From Methylobacterium sp. DB0501 (GTDB lineage: Bacteria > Pseudomonadota > Alphaproteobacteria > Rhizobiales > Beijerinckiaceae): a stretch of 64,000 bases of DNA. Under the pieces are notes generated by a model. That model worked only from the letters and a program-made list of their open reading frames with translations, did no database searches and had not been told where the DNA came from. The first letter of the stretch is position 1, and each line of letters begins with the position of its first letter. Positions 34,486 to 42,772 of the stretch are shown piece by piece. The stretch lies in the NCBI RefSeq assembly GCF_011043735.1, contig NZ_JAAKGV010000004.1, forward strand, positions 62,001 to 126,000, given 5' to 3'. The position numbers and the translations under genes are program-made.

Positions 34486-35400
34486 GTGACCCTCCAGACC
34501 CCCATCTCCCCGCTCGCAGCCACGGCCCAGGCCGATACCCGCGCGGTCCTGCTCAACCAGGTCTCCTGGGGCGCCATCTTCGCCGGCGCCGTGACCGCCC
34601 TGGTGACGCAGGTGATCCTCAACCTCGTCGGCGTCGGCGTCGGCCTGTCCTCGGTCGGCGTGAATGCCGGCGACAACCCGGCCGCCTCGACCGTGTCGAT
34701 GGGCGCAGGCCTGTGGTTCGTGATCTCCGGCATCGTCGCCTCCCTCGTCGGCGGCGCCATCGCGGGCCGGCTCTCCGGCAAGCCGCTGCCCGGCGCGGCC
34801 GCCCTGCACGGGCTCGTCTCCTGGGCGGTGACGACCCTGGTGGTGATCTACCTGATCACCTCGGCGGCGAGCGGCCTCGTCGGCGGCACGCTGAGCACCG
34901 TGTCGAGCGCGCTCGGCAGCGCCGGCAACCTCGTCGGCGGCACGGTGCAGACCGCCGCCCAGGCCGCGGCCCCGTCGCTGTCGAAGGTCCAGAACCCGCT
35001 CGAGGGCATCGAGGACAAGGTGCGCCAGCAGGCCGCCGGCCAGGACCCGCAGGCCGCCCGCGACGCCGCGGTGGCCGCCGTGCGCGCCGTGCTGACCGGT
35101 GACGCCGCCCAGCAGGAGCAGGCCAAGACCCGCGCCGCCGACGCGCTGGCCAAGGCCCAGAACATCTCGCCCGACCAGGCCAAGGCGCAGATCGACGAGT
35201 ACCAGAAGCAGTACCAGCAGGCGGTCGCCACCGCCAAGCAGAAGGCCGAGGCCGCGACGGTCGCCGCCAAGTCGGCCGCGACGCAGGGTGCCTTCTACGC
35301 CGCGATCGCCCTGCTGCTCGGTGCCGCCGCCGCGTTCTTCGGCGGCCGCCTCGGCGCCCCGAAGCTGGTCGGCGCCGACTACACCGCCCGCCGCGTCTGA
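34486..35400 (+). CDS. membrane protein with central helical region (PhnA-like annotation type)
   Basis: A 304-residue protein starting at GTG with GGAG upstream. It has an N-terminal pair of helices (SWGAIFAGAVTALVTQVILNL, GAGLWFVISGIVASLVGGAI), a third (SWAVTTLVVIYLITSAASGL), a long Ala/Gln/Lys-rich helical segment (about 150-270) and a C-terminal hydrophobic segment (FYAAIALLLGAAAAFFGGRL). Similar proteins in Hyphomicrobiales are named PhnA-like without evidence of such activity. Its place inside the csbD series suggests a membrane-stress role. Confidence 0.75.
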   Translation: MTLQTPISPLAATAQADTRAVLLNQVSWGAIFAGAVTALVTQVILNLVGVGVGLSSVGVNAGDNPAASTVSMGAGLWFVISGIVASLVGGAIAGRLSGKPLPGAAALHGLVSWAVTTLVVIYLITSAASGLVGGTLSTVSSALGSAGNLVGGTVQTAAQAAAPSLSKVQNPLEGIEDKVRQQAAGQDPQAARDAAVAAVRAVLTGDAAQQEQAKTRAADALAKAQNISPDQAKAQIDEYQKQYQQAVATAKQKAEAATVAAKSAATQGAFYAAIALLLGAAAAFFGGRLGAPKLVGADYTARRV

Positions 35401-35472
35401 GGCGAAAGCCGGCTCCCGCCTCCGGGTGGGAGCCCCCTTCTCCGATCCCCCTCGAACCAAGGAGAGATTTCG

Positions 35473-35676
35473 ATGAGCAGCACCACCGACAAGCTCAAGG
35501 GCATCGCCAACGAGGCCGTCGGCAACGTCAAGCAGGGCCTCGGCCAGGTCACCGGCAACGACCGCCTCGTCGCCGAGGGCAAGGCCCAGGAGCTGAAGGG
35601 CGAGGCCCAGCGCACCGTCGGCGAGGTCAAGGACGGCGCGAAGAGCGTCGCCGACACCCTCACGGGCCGCCGCTAA
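35473..35676 (+). CDS. CsbD-family stress protein
   Basis: A 67-residue near-duplicate of the protein at 20.36 kb: both begin MSSTTDK, contain ANEAVGN and the [12 protein letters not shown] motif and have identical length. AAGGAGAG lies before the ATG. Conservation of the duplicate suggests selection for dosage or separate regulation. Confidence 0.92.
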   Translation: MSSTTDKLKGIANEAVGNVKQGLGQVTGNDRLVAEGKAQELKGEAQRTVGEVKDGAKSVADTLTGRR

Positions 35677-35688
35677 GGCCCGTGTCAC

Positions 35689-35711
35689 GGCGGCGGGGCC
35701 GTCCCGCCGCC
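35689..35711 (+). terminator. strong hairpin without T-run
   Basis: GGCGGCGGG and CCCGCCGCC form a perfect nine-base stem with a five-base loop immediately after csbD. With no U-tract it is more likely an RNA-stabilising or attenuating structure than a terminator. Confidence 0.4.
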
Positions 35712-35740
35712 CCTTCGTCCCGAGAACTCAGGAGGACAGC

Positions 35741-36157
35741 ATGAACCGGGATCAGTTCCGTGGCGCGTCGCGTCACCTGAAGGGCCGCGTCCAGACCGCC
35801 CTCGGCGGCCTGACCGGAGACCCCGTCAGGCAGGTGCGCGGTGCCGCCAACCAGGTCGCCGGCGGCGCGCAGTACGCCTATGGCCGCGCCCGCGACCAGG
35901 CGGACGACCTCCTCGACGACGGCCGCCACCTCGCCCACGAGGCCCGCGAGCGGGCCGGGGAAGCGGCGAAGATCGCCCGCAAGCGGGCCGACGCCCTCGC
36001 CGAGGACGGGCGCCACGCCGCCCGCGCGGTCCATCGCCGCGGGCAGGCATACGGCCGGCAGGCCGTGCGTTATGCCGAGGGGCACCGCACCAACACCCTC
36101 ATCGGCCTGGCCGCCCTCGCCTTCGCGGCGGGCTGGCTCATCCGCCGCTCGCGCTGA
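35741..36157 (+). CDS. CsbD-like protein with C-terminal membrane anchor, paralogue of the gene at 20.7 kb
   Basis: A 138-residue protein (MNRDQFRGASRHLKGRVQTA) with the same design as the product at 20682: CsbD start, shared GGAQYAYGRAR motif, an Arg/Ala-rich helix (AGEAAKIARKRADALAEDGR) and a terminal membrane helix with basic end (LIGLAALAFAAGWLIRRSR). The gene follows its own csbD gene in the same order, so the whole pair has been duplicated. Confidence 0.85.
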   Translation: MNRDQFRGASRHLKGRVQTALGGLTGDPVRQVRGAANQVAGGAQYAYGRARDQADDLLDDGRHLAHEARERAGEAAKIARKRADALAEDGRHAARAVHRRGQAYGRQAVRYAEGHRTNTLIGLAALAFAAGWLIRRSR

Positions 36158-36193
36158 CCACCGCGCCGACCCGACCCGACAGGAGACCTGCTG

Positions 36194-36289
36194 ATGCTGC
36201 GCAAAATCTTCACCCTCTTCGTCCTGCCGAAGCTGATCGCCTATCTGAGCCGGCGCGGCTCCCGTCCGCGGCCGGGCCGGACGTACTGA
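36194..36289 (+). CDS. 31-residue basic hydrophobic peptide
   Basis: A tiny gene with ribosome site AGGAGA eight bases before ATG. The peptide MLRKIFTLFVLPKLIAYLSR is followed by an Arg/Pro/Gly tail. A short hydrophobic helix with a strongly basic end fits a membrane-associated stress peptide. It is the last gene of the csbD series, 36 bases after the previous stop. Confidence 0.55.
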   Translation: MLRKIFTLFVLPKLIAYLSRRGSRPRPGRTY

Positions 36290-36324
36290 TCCGGGCCGGG
36301 GAGATCCGACCGAGGCCCTGCGAG

Positions 36325-36402
36325 GCGCGGGTCTCCCCTCTCCAGGCAAGGCCGGGCTTGCCCGGTACCGCTGCAAGCTGTGGGAGAGAGGATCCCACGC
36401 CC
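36325..36402. repeat. palindromic intergenic repeat, family 2 (with insert)
   Basis: The arms GCGCGGGTCTCCCCTC and GAGAGAGGATCCCACGC are the same as those of the compact hairpin at 45008-45052, but here they are separated by about 45 bases that hold their own small hairpin (CCGGGCTTGCCCGG). It may end transcription of the csbD series. Confidence 0.55.
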
Positions 36403-36510
36403 TTGTTCCGAGCCGTATCGTCCATCTCCTCGGACGCCTGACACGAACGGACGGCGGCTTGCCCGTCCGCTTCCACCGAACCATCCCCCCTCCCCCGCGG
36501 TTGTGCCAAC

Positions 36511-37506
36511 ATGACGGCACAGCCCCACTCTCCCACCCCGTCCTCGCCCACCCTCTCCCCGGCCGCCGGCCTCGCCCTGGCGGGGGCAGCCCTGCTGGGG
36601 GCCGGCGCGATCGAGAATGGCCGCCGCGCCCGTGCGGCGGAACGGGCGACGCCGCCGGTCGGGCGCTTCGTCGAGGTCGGCGGCACTAGGCTGCACGTCT
36701 TCGAGCGCGGAAGCGGGCCGGCGCTGGTGCTGCTGCACGGCAATGGCAGCCTGATTCAGGACTGGCTCGTCAGCGGCCTCGTCGACCGGGCGGCCGAGAC
36801 GCACCGGGTCATCGCGATCGACCGGCCGGGCTTCGGCTACAGCGAACGGCCGCGCAGCCGGATCTGGACGCCGGCGATGCAGGCCGGGCTGATCCGCGGC
36901 GCCCTGCACAGCCTCGGGGTGGTGGACGCCGTCGTGCTCGGCCATTCCTGGGGCGCGCAGGTGGCGATCGCGCTGGCGCTCCAGGACCCGGCGCGGGTGC
37001 GGGCGCTCATCCTCGAATCCGGCTACTACTTCCCCTCGCCCCGGATCGACGGCCTGCTCTTCGGCCCGCAAGCCCTGCCGGGCCTCGGCGACCTCCTCAG
37101 CCACACGATCGCGCCGGTGGCGAGCCGGCTCCTCTGGCCGCGGATCCTCGATCGCCTGTTCGGCCCGGCCCCGGTGCCGGAGCGCTTCGCCCGCGACTTC
37201 CCGGTCGAGATGGTGCTGCGGCCCACGCAGTTGCGCAGCGCGGCGGCGGAATCGGCGTTGCTGGTGCCGGACGCCTTCGCGCTCCGGCCGCATTACGCCG
37301 AGCTGCGGATGCCGGTGACGATCCTGTCCGGCACCGGCGACCGCCTGCTCTCCCATGCCGACCAGGCGGTGGCGCTCCATCACCGCATCCCGGGCAGCCG
37401 CCTCGTCGCGGTCGAAGGGGCTGGCCACATGCTGCACCAGATCGCCCCCGGCAGGGTGCTCGCCGCCATCGCCGCCGCCCCCTGCGAAAGATGGTCGTCG
37501 CTGTGA
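36511..37506 (+). CDS. alpha/beta hydrolase with N-terminal membrane segment
   Basis: A 331-residue alpha/beta-hydrolase. A hydrophobic segment at 18-33 (AAGLALAGAALLGAGA) may anchor it. Fold signs are VEVGGTRLHVFERGSG, the oxyanion loop LLHGNGS, the nucleophile elbow GHSWGAQ, the acid region ILSGTGDRLL and the histidine GAGHMLHQ. The catalytic Ser-Asp-His set is therefore complete. Relatives are haloalkane dehalogenase-like esterases; the substrate is unknown. It stands alone between the csbD series and the glycosyltransferase. Confidence 0.85.
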   Translation: MTAQPHSPTPSSPTLSPAAGLALAGAALLGAGAIENGRRARAAERATPPVGRFVEVGGTRLHVFERGSGPALVLLHGNGSLIQDWLVSGLVDRAAETHRVIAIDRPGFGYSERPRSRIWTPAMQAGLIRGALHSLGVVDAVVLGHSWGAQVAIALALQDPARVRALILESGYYFPSPRIDGLLFGPQALPGLGDLLSHTIAPVASRLLWPRILDRLFGPAPVPERFARDFPVEMVLRPTQLRSAAAESALLVPDAFALRPHYAELRMPVTILSGTGDRLLSHADQAVALHHRIPGSRLVAVEGAGHMLHQIAPGRVLAAIAAAPCERWSSL

Positions 37507-37604
37507 CGCCGCGGTTCTTCGCAGACGGCCCCGGTCTCGGCTAGGAGGAAGAAAGGCCTCCGGCCAGCGCCGGCGGCTCCCTCCTGTGTGCGGTCAATAG
37601 CGAC

Positions 37605-40600
37605 GTGACGATCCTCAAACGCGCGCGGCGCCTCGCCGAGACGGGGCGCCAGTGGTTCGTGCCCCCCCCGGGCCCGGTCGCCTGGGCCCGGGCCTACAAT
37701 TGCGGCATCCTGGTCGCCCTCAATCCGGAGGCCGATCCGGACGCGGCCGGGCTCACCCTGGCCCAGGGCGGGGAGCGCGAGCACGATCTCTCCTTCGACC
37801 GCCGCTTCATGGAGGACGGCACCCCCTACCTCCACGCGCCCCTCGATCCGGCCCTGTTCGACACGACCGCGAGCTTGCGGCTGACGGTGACCGAGCCGGG
37901 CCGCGCCGAGCAGCAGCGGATCGCGATCGGACCGGGCCATCACGCGATCCACCTCGACGGCATCGTCGGCGGCGTGCTGGCGGGCTGGGTCTCGTCGCTG
38001 TCGTCCGCGCCGCTGCCGGCCGTGCACCTCGTCGTCGACGGCCTGGAGGGCGATCCGGTCCGGCCCGGGATCTACCGGCCGGAGCTGCGCTTCGGCGGGC
38101 GCGAGGGCGGCTGGAACGGCTTCCGCCTCACCCTGCCGGCCTGGGCCCTCGACGGGCAGCCCCACACGATCGGCGTGCGGGCCGGGGATACCGTCGTCAG
38201 CCTGGGGGCCTACGCCCCGCGGCTGCGCGCCAGCCTCCACGTCGAGGCGCCGAGCCGCGTGACCGGCTGGGTGTTCGACGCCGCCGGGCCGGACCGGCCG
38301 ACCACCATCCGGGCGGTCCGCAACGGCCGGGAGGTGGCGCAGGTCGAGACCCATCCGCGCTCCGACCTGCTGGAGCGGTTCGGCCGCCGCTCGGCAGCCT
38401 TCGCCTTCCCGCCCGGGCTCCTCAAGCCGGGCACCGACCTGGCGGTCGGCCCGGTCGGCGCGGGCGAGGTGATCGGCCACCTGCGCGGCACTATCGAGCT
38501 CGCCCGGGCCGAGGCCCGCGCACTGCTGCTGCCCAACGCGCCGTCGGCGTCGCTCGGCGAGCGCCGGGCCCTGCGCGACCGGCTCGTCGCGGCGGTCCGG
38601 CCCGGCGGTGGCGCGCGCCTCGTCGTCGCCGAGCCGGCGGCGCCCGAGCCGCTTCCCGAGACCGGCCGCACGCCGCCCCCGGCCTGCGCGATCGTGCCGG
38701 TCTATAACGGGCTGTCCGACCTCAAGGCCTGCCTCGCCTCGCTCCTGCCGCAGCTCAGCCCCGGCCGGATGCGGGCGCTCGTGATCGACGACGCCTCGCC
38801 GGACCGGGAGGTCACCCGGTACCTCGACGACCTCGCGGCGGCCGGGCATCCGGGCCTGACGGTCCTGCGCAACCGCGAGAATCTCGGCTTCATCGGCACG
38901 GTCAATGGCGGCCTCGCCCTGCTGGAGCCGGGTGAGGATTGCGTCCTCGTCAATGCCGACACGGTGCTGGCGCCCCGCGCGCTGGAGAAGCTGGCCCGCG
39001 CCTGCCACCGCGGGCCCGGCATCGCCAGCGCCACGCCGCTGTCGAACAACGCCACCATCCTGGGCTTCCCGGGCATGCCGGAGGCGCAAGCGCCCCTCCT
39101 CGGCCTCGGGCCGGCGGCGATCGACGCCGCCCTCGAAGCGGCGGCACCGCTGCCCGTCACGCTGCCGACGGGGGTCGGCTTCTGCCTCTACCTGAACCGG
39201 CAGGCCCTCGACGAGGTCGGCGCGCTCTCGCCCGAATGGGGCCGGGGCTATTGCGAGGAGGTCGATTGGTGCCTGACGGCCCGAGACCTCGGCTGGATCC
39301 ACGTCGCCGCCACCGACACCTACGTCGAGCACGAGGGCTCGGTCTCGTTCGGCAAGACCGAGCGGCTGGCGATCCTGGAGCACAACCACGACCGGCTCGT
39401 CGCCCTGTATCCCGAGTACCAGGACGAGGTCGACGCCTTCATCGCCGCCGACCCGCTGCGCCCGCTGCGCAACGCCGTCCTCGGCGACCTGCTCGCCGGG
39501 CGCCTGCGGCGCCTGACCCTGCATGTCGGCCACGGGCTCGGCGGCGGCGCGGCGCGCTACGTCGATCAGGTCGCCGGCCTCGCCCGGGCGCCGGACCACG
39601 AGATCGGCACCCTCGCACCGGCTTTGGCCGGGAGCCCGACGAGCGACCTGACGCTCGCCCTCGACGCCGCCGGCGCGCGCCTGTCCCTGCAGCCGGACGA
39701 ACTGTTCGGGCTCCTCGAGGCGCTGGAGGCGCGGGGCGTCGCCGTCGACCTCCATCTCGATGCGCGCTTCGGCTACGACTCGGCCTTCCTCGACCGGCTG
39801 CTCTCCGGCCGCTGGCCCTACGTCGTCACGCTCCACGACTACCAATGGTACTGTCCGAAGGTGCACCTGGTCGACGGGCGCGACTTCTACTGCGAGGAGC
39901 CGCCGCCGGACGTCTGCCGCCACTGCACGACGCGAGGGGTCACCTACGATTACGGCGACCAGAACGCGCTCATGGGCGGTGGCCTCGACGGCTGGCTGGC
40001 GACGAACGAGCGCATCCTGCGCGGCGCCCGGCACCTCGTCGCGCCCTCGCACGACACCGCGGCGCGCTACGCCCGCCGCCTCGGCCTCACCGGCATCGCG
40101 GTGGTGCCGCATCCGGACGTCGCGCCGGACGCCGCCCCCGGGCGGCCGCGCCGGCCGCGCAAGGGCGCCGTCCGGGTGGCGCTGGTCGGCGGCATCGGCA
40201 CCCATAAGGGCTTCGAGCTCGTCGTGGCCTTGGCCGAGCGGGCGGCCCGGGAACGCCGGCCAATCGCCTTCACGGTGATCGGCAGCGTCGCCGACCGGAA
40301 GCGGATCGAGGGGCTCGGCACCCTGACGGTGACCGGCGCGTACCGTCCGGAGGAGCTGCCGCGCCTGCTCGCCGAGGCCGATCCGGACTACGTGTTCCTG
40401 TCGAGCGTCTGGCCCGAGACCTATTCCTACGTGCTGTCGGAGGCGTGGTCGGCCGGCTACCCGGTCGTCGCCCTCGACACCGGCGCCCCGGCCGAGCGCA
40501 TCCGCACCGACGGCGGCGGCCTCGTGCTGCCGTTCACCCGCGACACCGCGCTCCTGCTCGACGCGCTCGTGGCCGCCCGCGGCCAGCTCGCCGACGTGGC

Positions 40601-40691
40601 GATCCCGGCCCTGCCGGCGACGGCCCCGAGCCTCGCGGCCTACGAGGCGGCGATCGCCGCGGGGGCGGGGGTGACGGGCGCGGGTCCGTAG
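37605..40691 (+). CDS. large bifunctional glycosyltransferase (GT2 plus GT4)
   Basis: A 1028-residue protein starting at GTG. Residues 1-350 are a beta-rich N-terminal region of unknown fold. Residues about 360-620 are a GT-A family 2 domain (CAIVPVYNGLSDLKACLASL, IDDASPDREV, NRENLGFIGTVNGG, LVNADTVL and YCEEVDWCLTARD). Residues about 635-1020 are a GT-B family 4 domain (HVGHGLGGGAARYV, LVGGIGTHKGFELVVALAER, YRPEELPRLLAEADPDYVFL, PETYSYVLSEAWSAGYPVVA). It should add two or more sugars in sequence to a cell-surface polysaccharide or glycoprotein. No other glycan genes are next to it. Confidence 0.88.
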   Translation: MTILKRARRLAETGRQWFVPPPGPVAWARAYNCGILVALNPEADPDAAGLTLAQGGEREHDLSFDRRFMEDGTPYLHAPLDPALFDTTASLRLTVTEPGRAEQQRIAIGPGHHAIHLDGIVGGVLAGWVSSLSSAPLPAVHLVVDGLEGDPVRPGIYRPELRFGGREGGWNGFRLTLPAWALDGQPHTIGVRAGDTVVSLGAYAPRLRASLHVEAPSRVTGWVFDAAGPDRPTTIRAVRNGREVAQVETHPRSDLLERFGRRSAAFAFPPGLLKPGTDLAVGPVGAGEVIGHLRGTIELARAEARALLLPNAPSASLGERRALRDRLVAAVRPGGGARLVVAEPAAPEPLPETGRTPPPACAIVPVYNGLSDLKACLASLLPQLSPGRMRALVIDDASPDREVTRYLDDLAAAGHPGLTVLRNRENLGFIGTVNGGLALLEPGEDCVLVNADTVLAPRALEKLARACHRGPGIASATPLSNNATILGFPGMPEAQAPLLGLGPAAIDAALEAAAPLPVTLPTGVGFCLYLNRQALDEVGALSPEWGRGYCEEVDWCLTARDLGWIHVAATDTYVEHEGSVSFGKTERLAILEHNHDRLVALYPEYQDEVDAFIAADPLRPLRNAVLGDLLAGRLRRLTLHVGHGLGGGAARYVDQVAGLARAPDHEIGTLAPALAGSPTSDLTLALDAAGARLSLQPDELFGLLEALEARGVAVDLHLDARFGYDSAFLDRLLSGRWPYVVTLHDYQWYCPKVHLVDGRDFYCEEPPPDVCRHCTTRGVTYDYGDQNALMGGGLDGWLATNERILRGARHLVAPSHDTAARYARRLGLTGIAVVPHPDVAPDAAPGRPRRPRKGAVRVALVGGIGTHKGFELVVALAERAARERRPIAFTVIGSVADRKRIEGLGTLTVTGAYRPEELPRLLAEADPDYVFLSSVWPETYSYVLSEAWSAGYPVVALDTGAPAERIRTDGGGLVLPFTRDTALLLDALVAARGQLADVAIPALPATAPSLAAYEAAIAAGAGVTGAGP

Positions 40692-40750
40692 GACGGAGCG
40701 GATCGCCGGAGCGGATTGATCCGGCTGTCACAGCTCAACCTCTCCCCCTC

Positions 40751-40781
40751 ATCCCGGGGCCGCTCAGCGGAACCCCGGGGT
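40751..40781. repeat. palindromic intergenic repeat, family 1
   Basis: ATCCCGGGGCCGCTCAGCGG followed by AACCCCGGGGT gives a hairpin with arms CCCGGGG/CCCCGGG and the family loop CCGC-N-AGCGG. It separates the converging ends of the glycosyltransferase gene and the following minus-strand gene. Confidence 0.6.
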
Positions 40782-40835
40782 GGTGTCGGAGGGTGCCAGC
40801 GTCGCCGAGAACGGGTAAGCGTCGCGGCCGCGGCC

Positions 40836-41072
40836 TCACGCACTCAGCCGCCGCATCGGGACGGCGTCGCTCGCCACGAGGGCGCGGGCCATGGCCTCGG
40901 TCTCGGCGTCGAGGATCGCCTGGGCGATGCGGCTGACGAGGTCGCAGCTCGCGGCATCGACCGCGGCGTCGTCCCCGGCCCGCGCCGCCACGGCGAGGGC
41001 GCTGCCTTCCTGCATCACGATGGCGCGGGCGGTGCGGATCGCGTCCGCGACGGTTTCGTAGGGGCGGGGCAT
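40836..41072 (-). CDS. hypothetical protein, 78 aa
   Basis: I start at the ATG of MPRPYETVADAIRTARAIVM, which has GGAG nine bases upstream; GTG/ATG six codons earlier have none. The protein is all-helical in appearance (AARAGDDAAVDAASCDLVSRI, QAILDAETEAMARALVAS). It is small and acidic. Similar short helical proteins are frequent in Methylobacterium-type genomes. Function unknown. It lies about 180 bases downstream of the EcfG gene on the same strand. Confidence 0.65.
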   Translation of the reverse strand: MPRPYETVADAIRTARAIVMQEGSALAVAARAGDDAAVDAASCDLVSRIAQAILDAETEAMARALVASDAVPMRRLSA

Positions 41073-41251
41073 CGGGACCAACTCCATCACGCGACGGCGG
41101 CGCGGCGCGGCCGGCGGCGGGGCCGGTTTACCGCTGGGTCATCGAAACCCCGTGGGGCGAAGGACGGTTCCAGGGCTGCGGCATCGGGATGGGGCGGCGC
41201 GGCCCGCGCCGCCCCATCCCGGGCCGCCCGCGCCCCAACACGGGTGGCCCA

Positions 41252-41809
41252 TCAGAGATGGCTCATGGCCGCGAGCGTCGCGCCGTCGCTGCCGATGTCG
41301 TCCGGACCGGTCATGCCGAGTAGCTCGATCAGGCGGACCCGGGCCCGGCTGACCCGGCTCTTGATCGTGCCGACGGCGACGCCGCAGATCTCGGCCGCCT
41401 CCTCGTAGGTGAAGTTCTGCGCCCCCACCAGCACCAGCGCCTCGCGCTGGCTCGCCGGCAGGGTGCTCAGCGCCTCCTGGAACGCCGAGAGCTCGACCCG
41501 CGCCTCCTGGTCCGGCAGGGCGGTGAGGCGACCGGCCATCACCCCGTCGGCATCCTCGACCTCGCGCCTACGCTTGCGCTGCTCGGAGTAGAACAGGTTG
41601 CGCAGGATGGTGAACAGCCAGGCGTAGAGGTTGGTGCCGGGGGTGAAGCTGTCGGCCTTGGTCCAGGCCCGCACCAGGGTCTCCTGCACCAGGTCGTCGC
41701 TTCGGTCGAGGTCGCGGGTCAGCGAGAACGCGAAGGCGCGTAACGCCGGGATCGCGCCCAGCAGCAGGACGCGCATCTCGGGATCGACAGGTTTCATCAT
41801 GCCGGTCAT
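41252..41809 (-). CDS. EcfG-type general stress sigma factor
   Basis: A 185-residue ECF sigma factor lacking any N-terminal extension. Region 2 reads AFAFSLTRDLDRSDDLVQETLVRAW with LYAWLFTILRNLFYSEQRKR; region 4 reads YEEAAEICGVAVGTIKSRVSRAR. The length and the neighbour nepR are those of the standard EcfG of alphaproteobacteria, which redirects RNA polymerase to GGAAC-N16-CGTT promoters. The ATG overlaps the nepR stop (ATGA), so the two proteins are made in a coupled way. Confidence 0.88.
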   Translation of the reverse strand: MTGMMKPVDPEMRVLLLGAIPALRAFAFSLTRDLDRSDDLVQETLVRAWTKADSFTPGTNLYAWLFTILRNLFYSEQRKRRREVEDADGVMAGRLTALPDQEARVELSAFQEALSTLPASQREALVLVGAQNFTYEEAAEICGVAVGTIKSRVSRARVRLIELLGMTGPDDIGSDGATLAAMSHL

Positions 41810-42069
41810 CGCGCATCCTCCAATCCGGGGGTGGCGTCGGGGCTCTCGGCCGGGGCGGCGTCCGCCGCCGATGCGGCTTCCAGCCCGGCGATGAGCGCGG
41901 CGAAGCGCTCGGGCACCGGAGCGCTCAGAAGGTCGGCATAGTGGGCGCGCAACGCCCGGCCGAGGCGGCGCCGGGTGCCGGCATCGAGCTCGCCCCGGGC
42001 GTCGGGCCGCCCGCGGGATCTCGGCTCCGGTCCGGCCGGAGCGTCGGTGTCGATCTCGTCGTCGCGCAT
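41806..42069 (-). CDS. nepR: NepR-type anti-sigma factor
   Basis: An 87-residue protein from the ATG at 42069 (AAGG upstream; the frame is open to 42177). The NepR core is clear: LDAGTRRRLGRALRAHYADL, then LSAPVPERFAALIAGLE, flanked by low-complexity ends. NepR binds and silences EcfG until phosphorylated PhyR removes it. Gene order and overlap with ecfG are canonical; phyR, usually near by on the other strand, is not present here. Confidence 0.85.
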   Translation of the reverse strand: MRDDEIDTDAPAGPEPRSRGRPDARGELDAGTRRRLGRALRAHYADLLSAPVPERFAALIAGLEAASAADAAPAESPDATPGLEDAR

Positions 42070-42206
42070 CGCCGCCTTGCCTCGCGGCTGACGGGGCCGC
42101 GCCCCGGCGGACGGAATGCCTGCCGGAGCCGCGGCGCGCCCGATCGTGAGCCGCCTCTTGCTTCGTTGGCGCCGCAATAAAGCCGTGGATTTTAATGCGA
42201 TCTGAA

Positions 42207-42231
42207 AACGGTATTCAGCGAACTTTAATCC
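42207..42231 (-). promoter_or_regulatory. weak EcfG-like promoter upstream of nepR-ecfG
   Basis: On the minus strand GGATT (42231-42227), 16 bases and CGTT (42210-42207) match the EcfG consensus except for two bases of the first box. Autoregulation of nepR-ecfG is known in relatives. The rest of the 400-base gap between nepR and the next plus-strand gene is moderately AT-rich and shows no gene. Confidence 0.35.
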
Positions 42232-42472
42232 GAGCGCGGCGGTATAGCACCAGCTTGACTATACCAGATCGCATCGCACGCTCATTCGCCCTCGGTCGGA
42301 ACCTCCGCGGGACCGCCCGGGATCCACGGTTCGCGAGGCAAGCGATGCGGGGTCCGGCCGGCGCGCGTCCACCCCCTGCGCGACTCCCCTCGCCTGTGTG
42401 ACCTGGCCGCGCTTGTCCGCCGGCCCGGGACACCTAACCTAGGTGGTTCTCTTCTCCAGCGGGGATGACGCT

Positions 42473-42739
42473 TTGAACCCGAAGTCGCTTCGTGCGCCCG
42501 CCGCCACCGCGGCCTTCCTGACGATCCTGGCGGTGACGCCGGCCCTCGCCCAGCGGGACGATCAGGGCCTGCAGATGAATTGTGCCGGCGACTACTTCAA
42601 GCTCTGCGCCGGGGCCGACCCGGACAGCCCGGAGGTCGAGCGCTGCTTCGCGCGCAACCGCGCCAGGCTCTCGCCCCAGTGCCGGGCGGCGATCACCGCC
42701 TATGACCGCAAGACCGGCGGCAAGCCGTCGGACGACTGA
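42473..42739 (+). CDS. secreted cysteine-rich protein
   Basis: An 88-residue precursor from a TTG with GGGG upstream (a GTG ten codons earlier is possible). The signal peptide (AATAAFLTILAVTPALA) should be cut before QRDD. The mature part carries one Cys-rich repeat of the FGFR/Golgi-glycoprotein type (NCAGDYFKLCAG, VERCFARNRARLSPQCRAAI) with four cysteines. Such proteins occur in the periplasm of Hyphomicrobiales; function unknown. Confidence 0.75.
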   Translation: MNPKSLRAPAATAAFLTILAVTPALAQRDDQGLQMNCAGDYFKLCAGADPDSPEVERCFARNRARLSPQCRAAITAYDRKTGGKPSDD

Positions 42740-42772
42740 CCGCGGACGCGCGACGAGGCCGCAGGGGACCGG

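Noticed and set aside
36460..36511. EcfG-like promoter before the alpha/beta hydrolase gene
   Set aside because: CGAAC and GTT are present but the first box has a mismatch at a key G and the spacing is one base too long.
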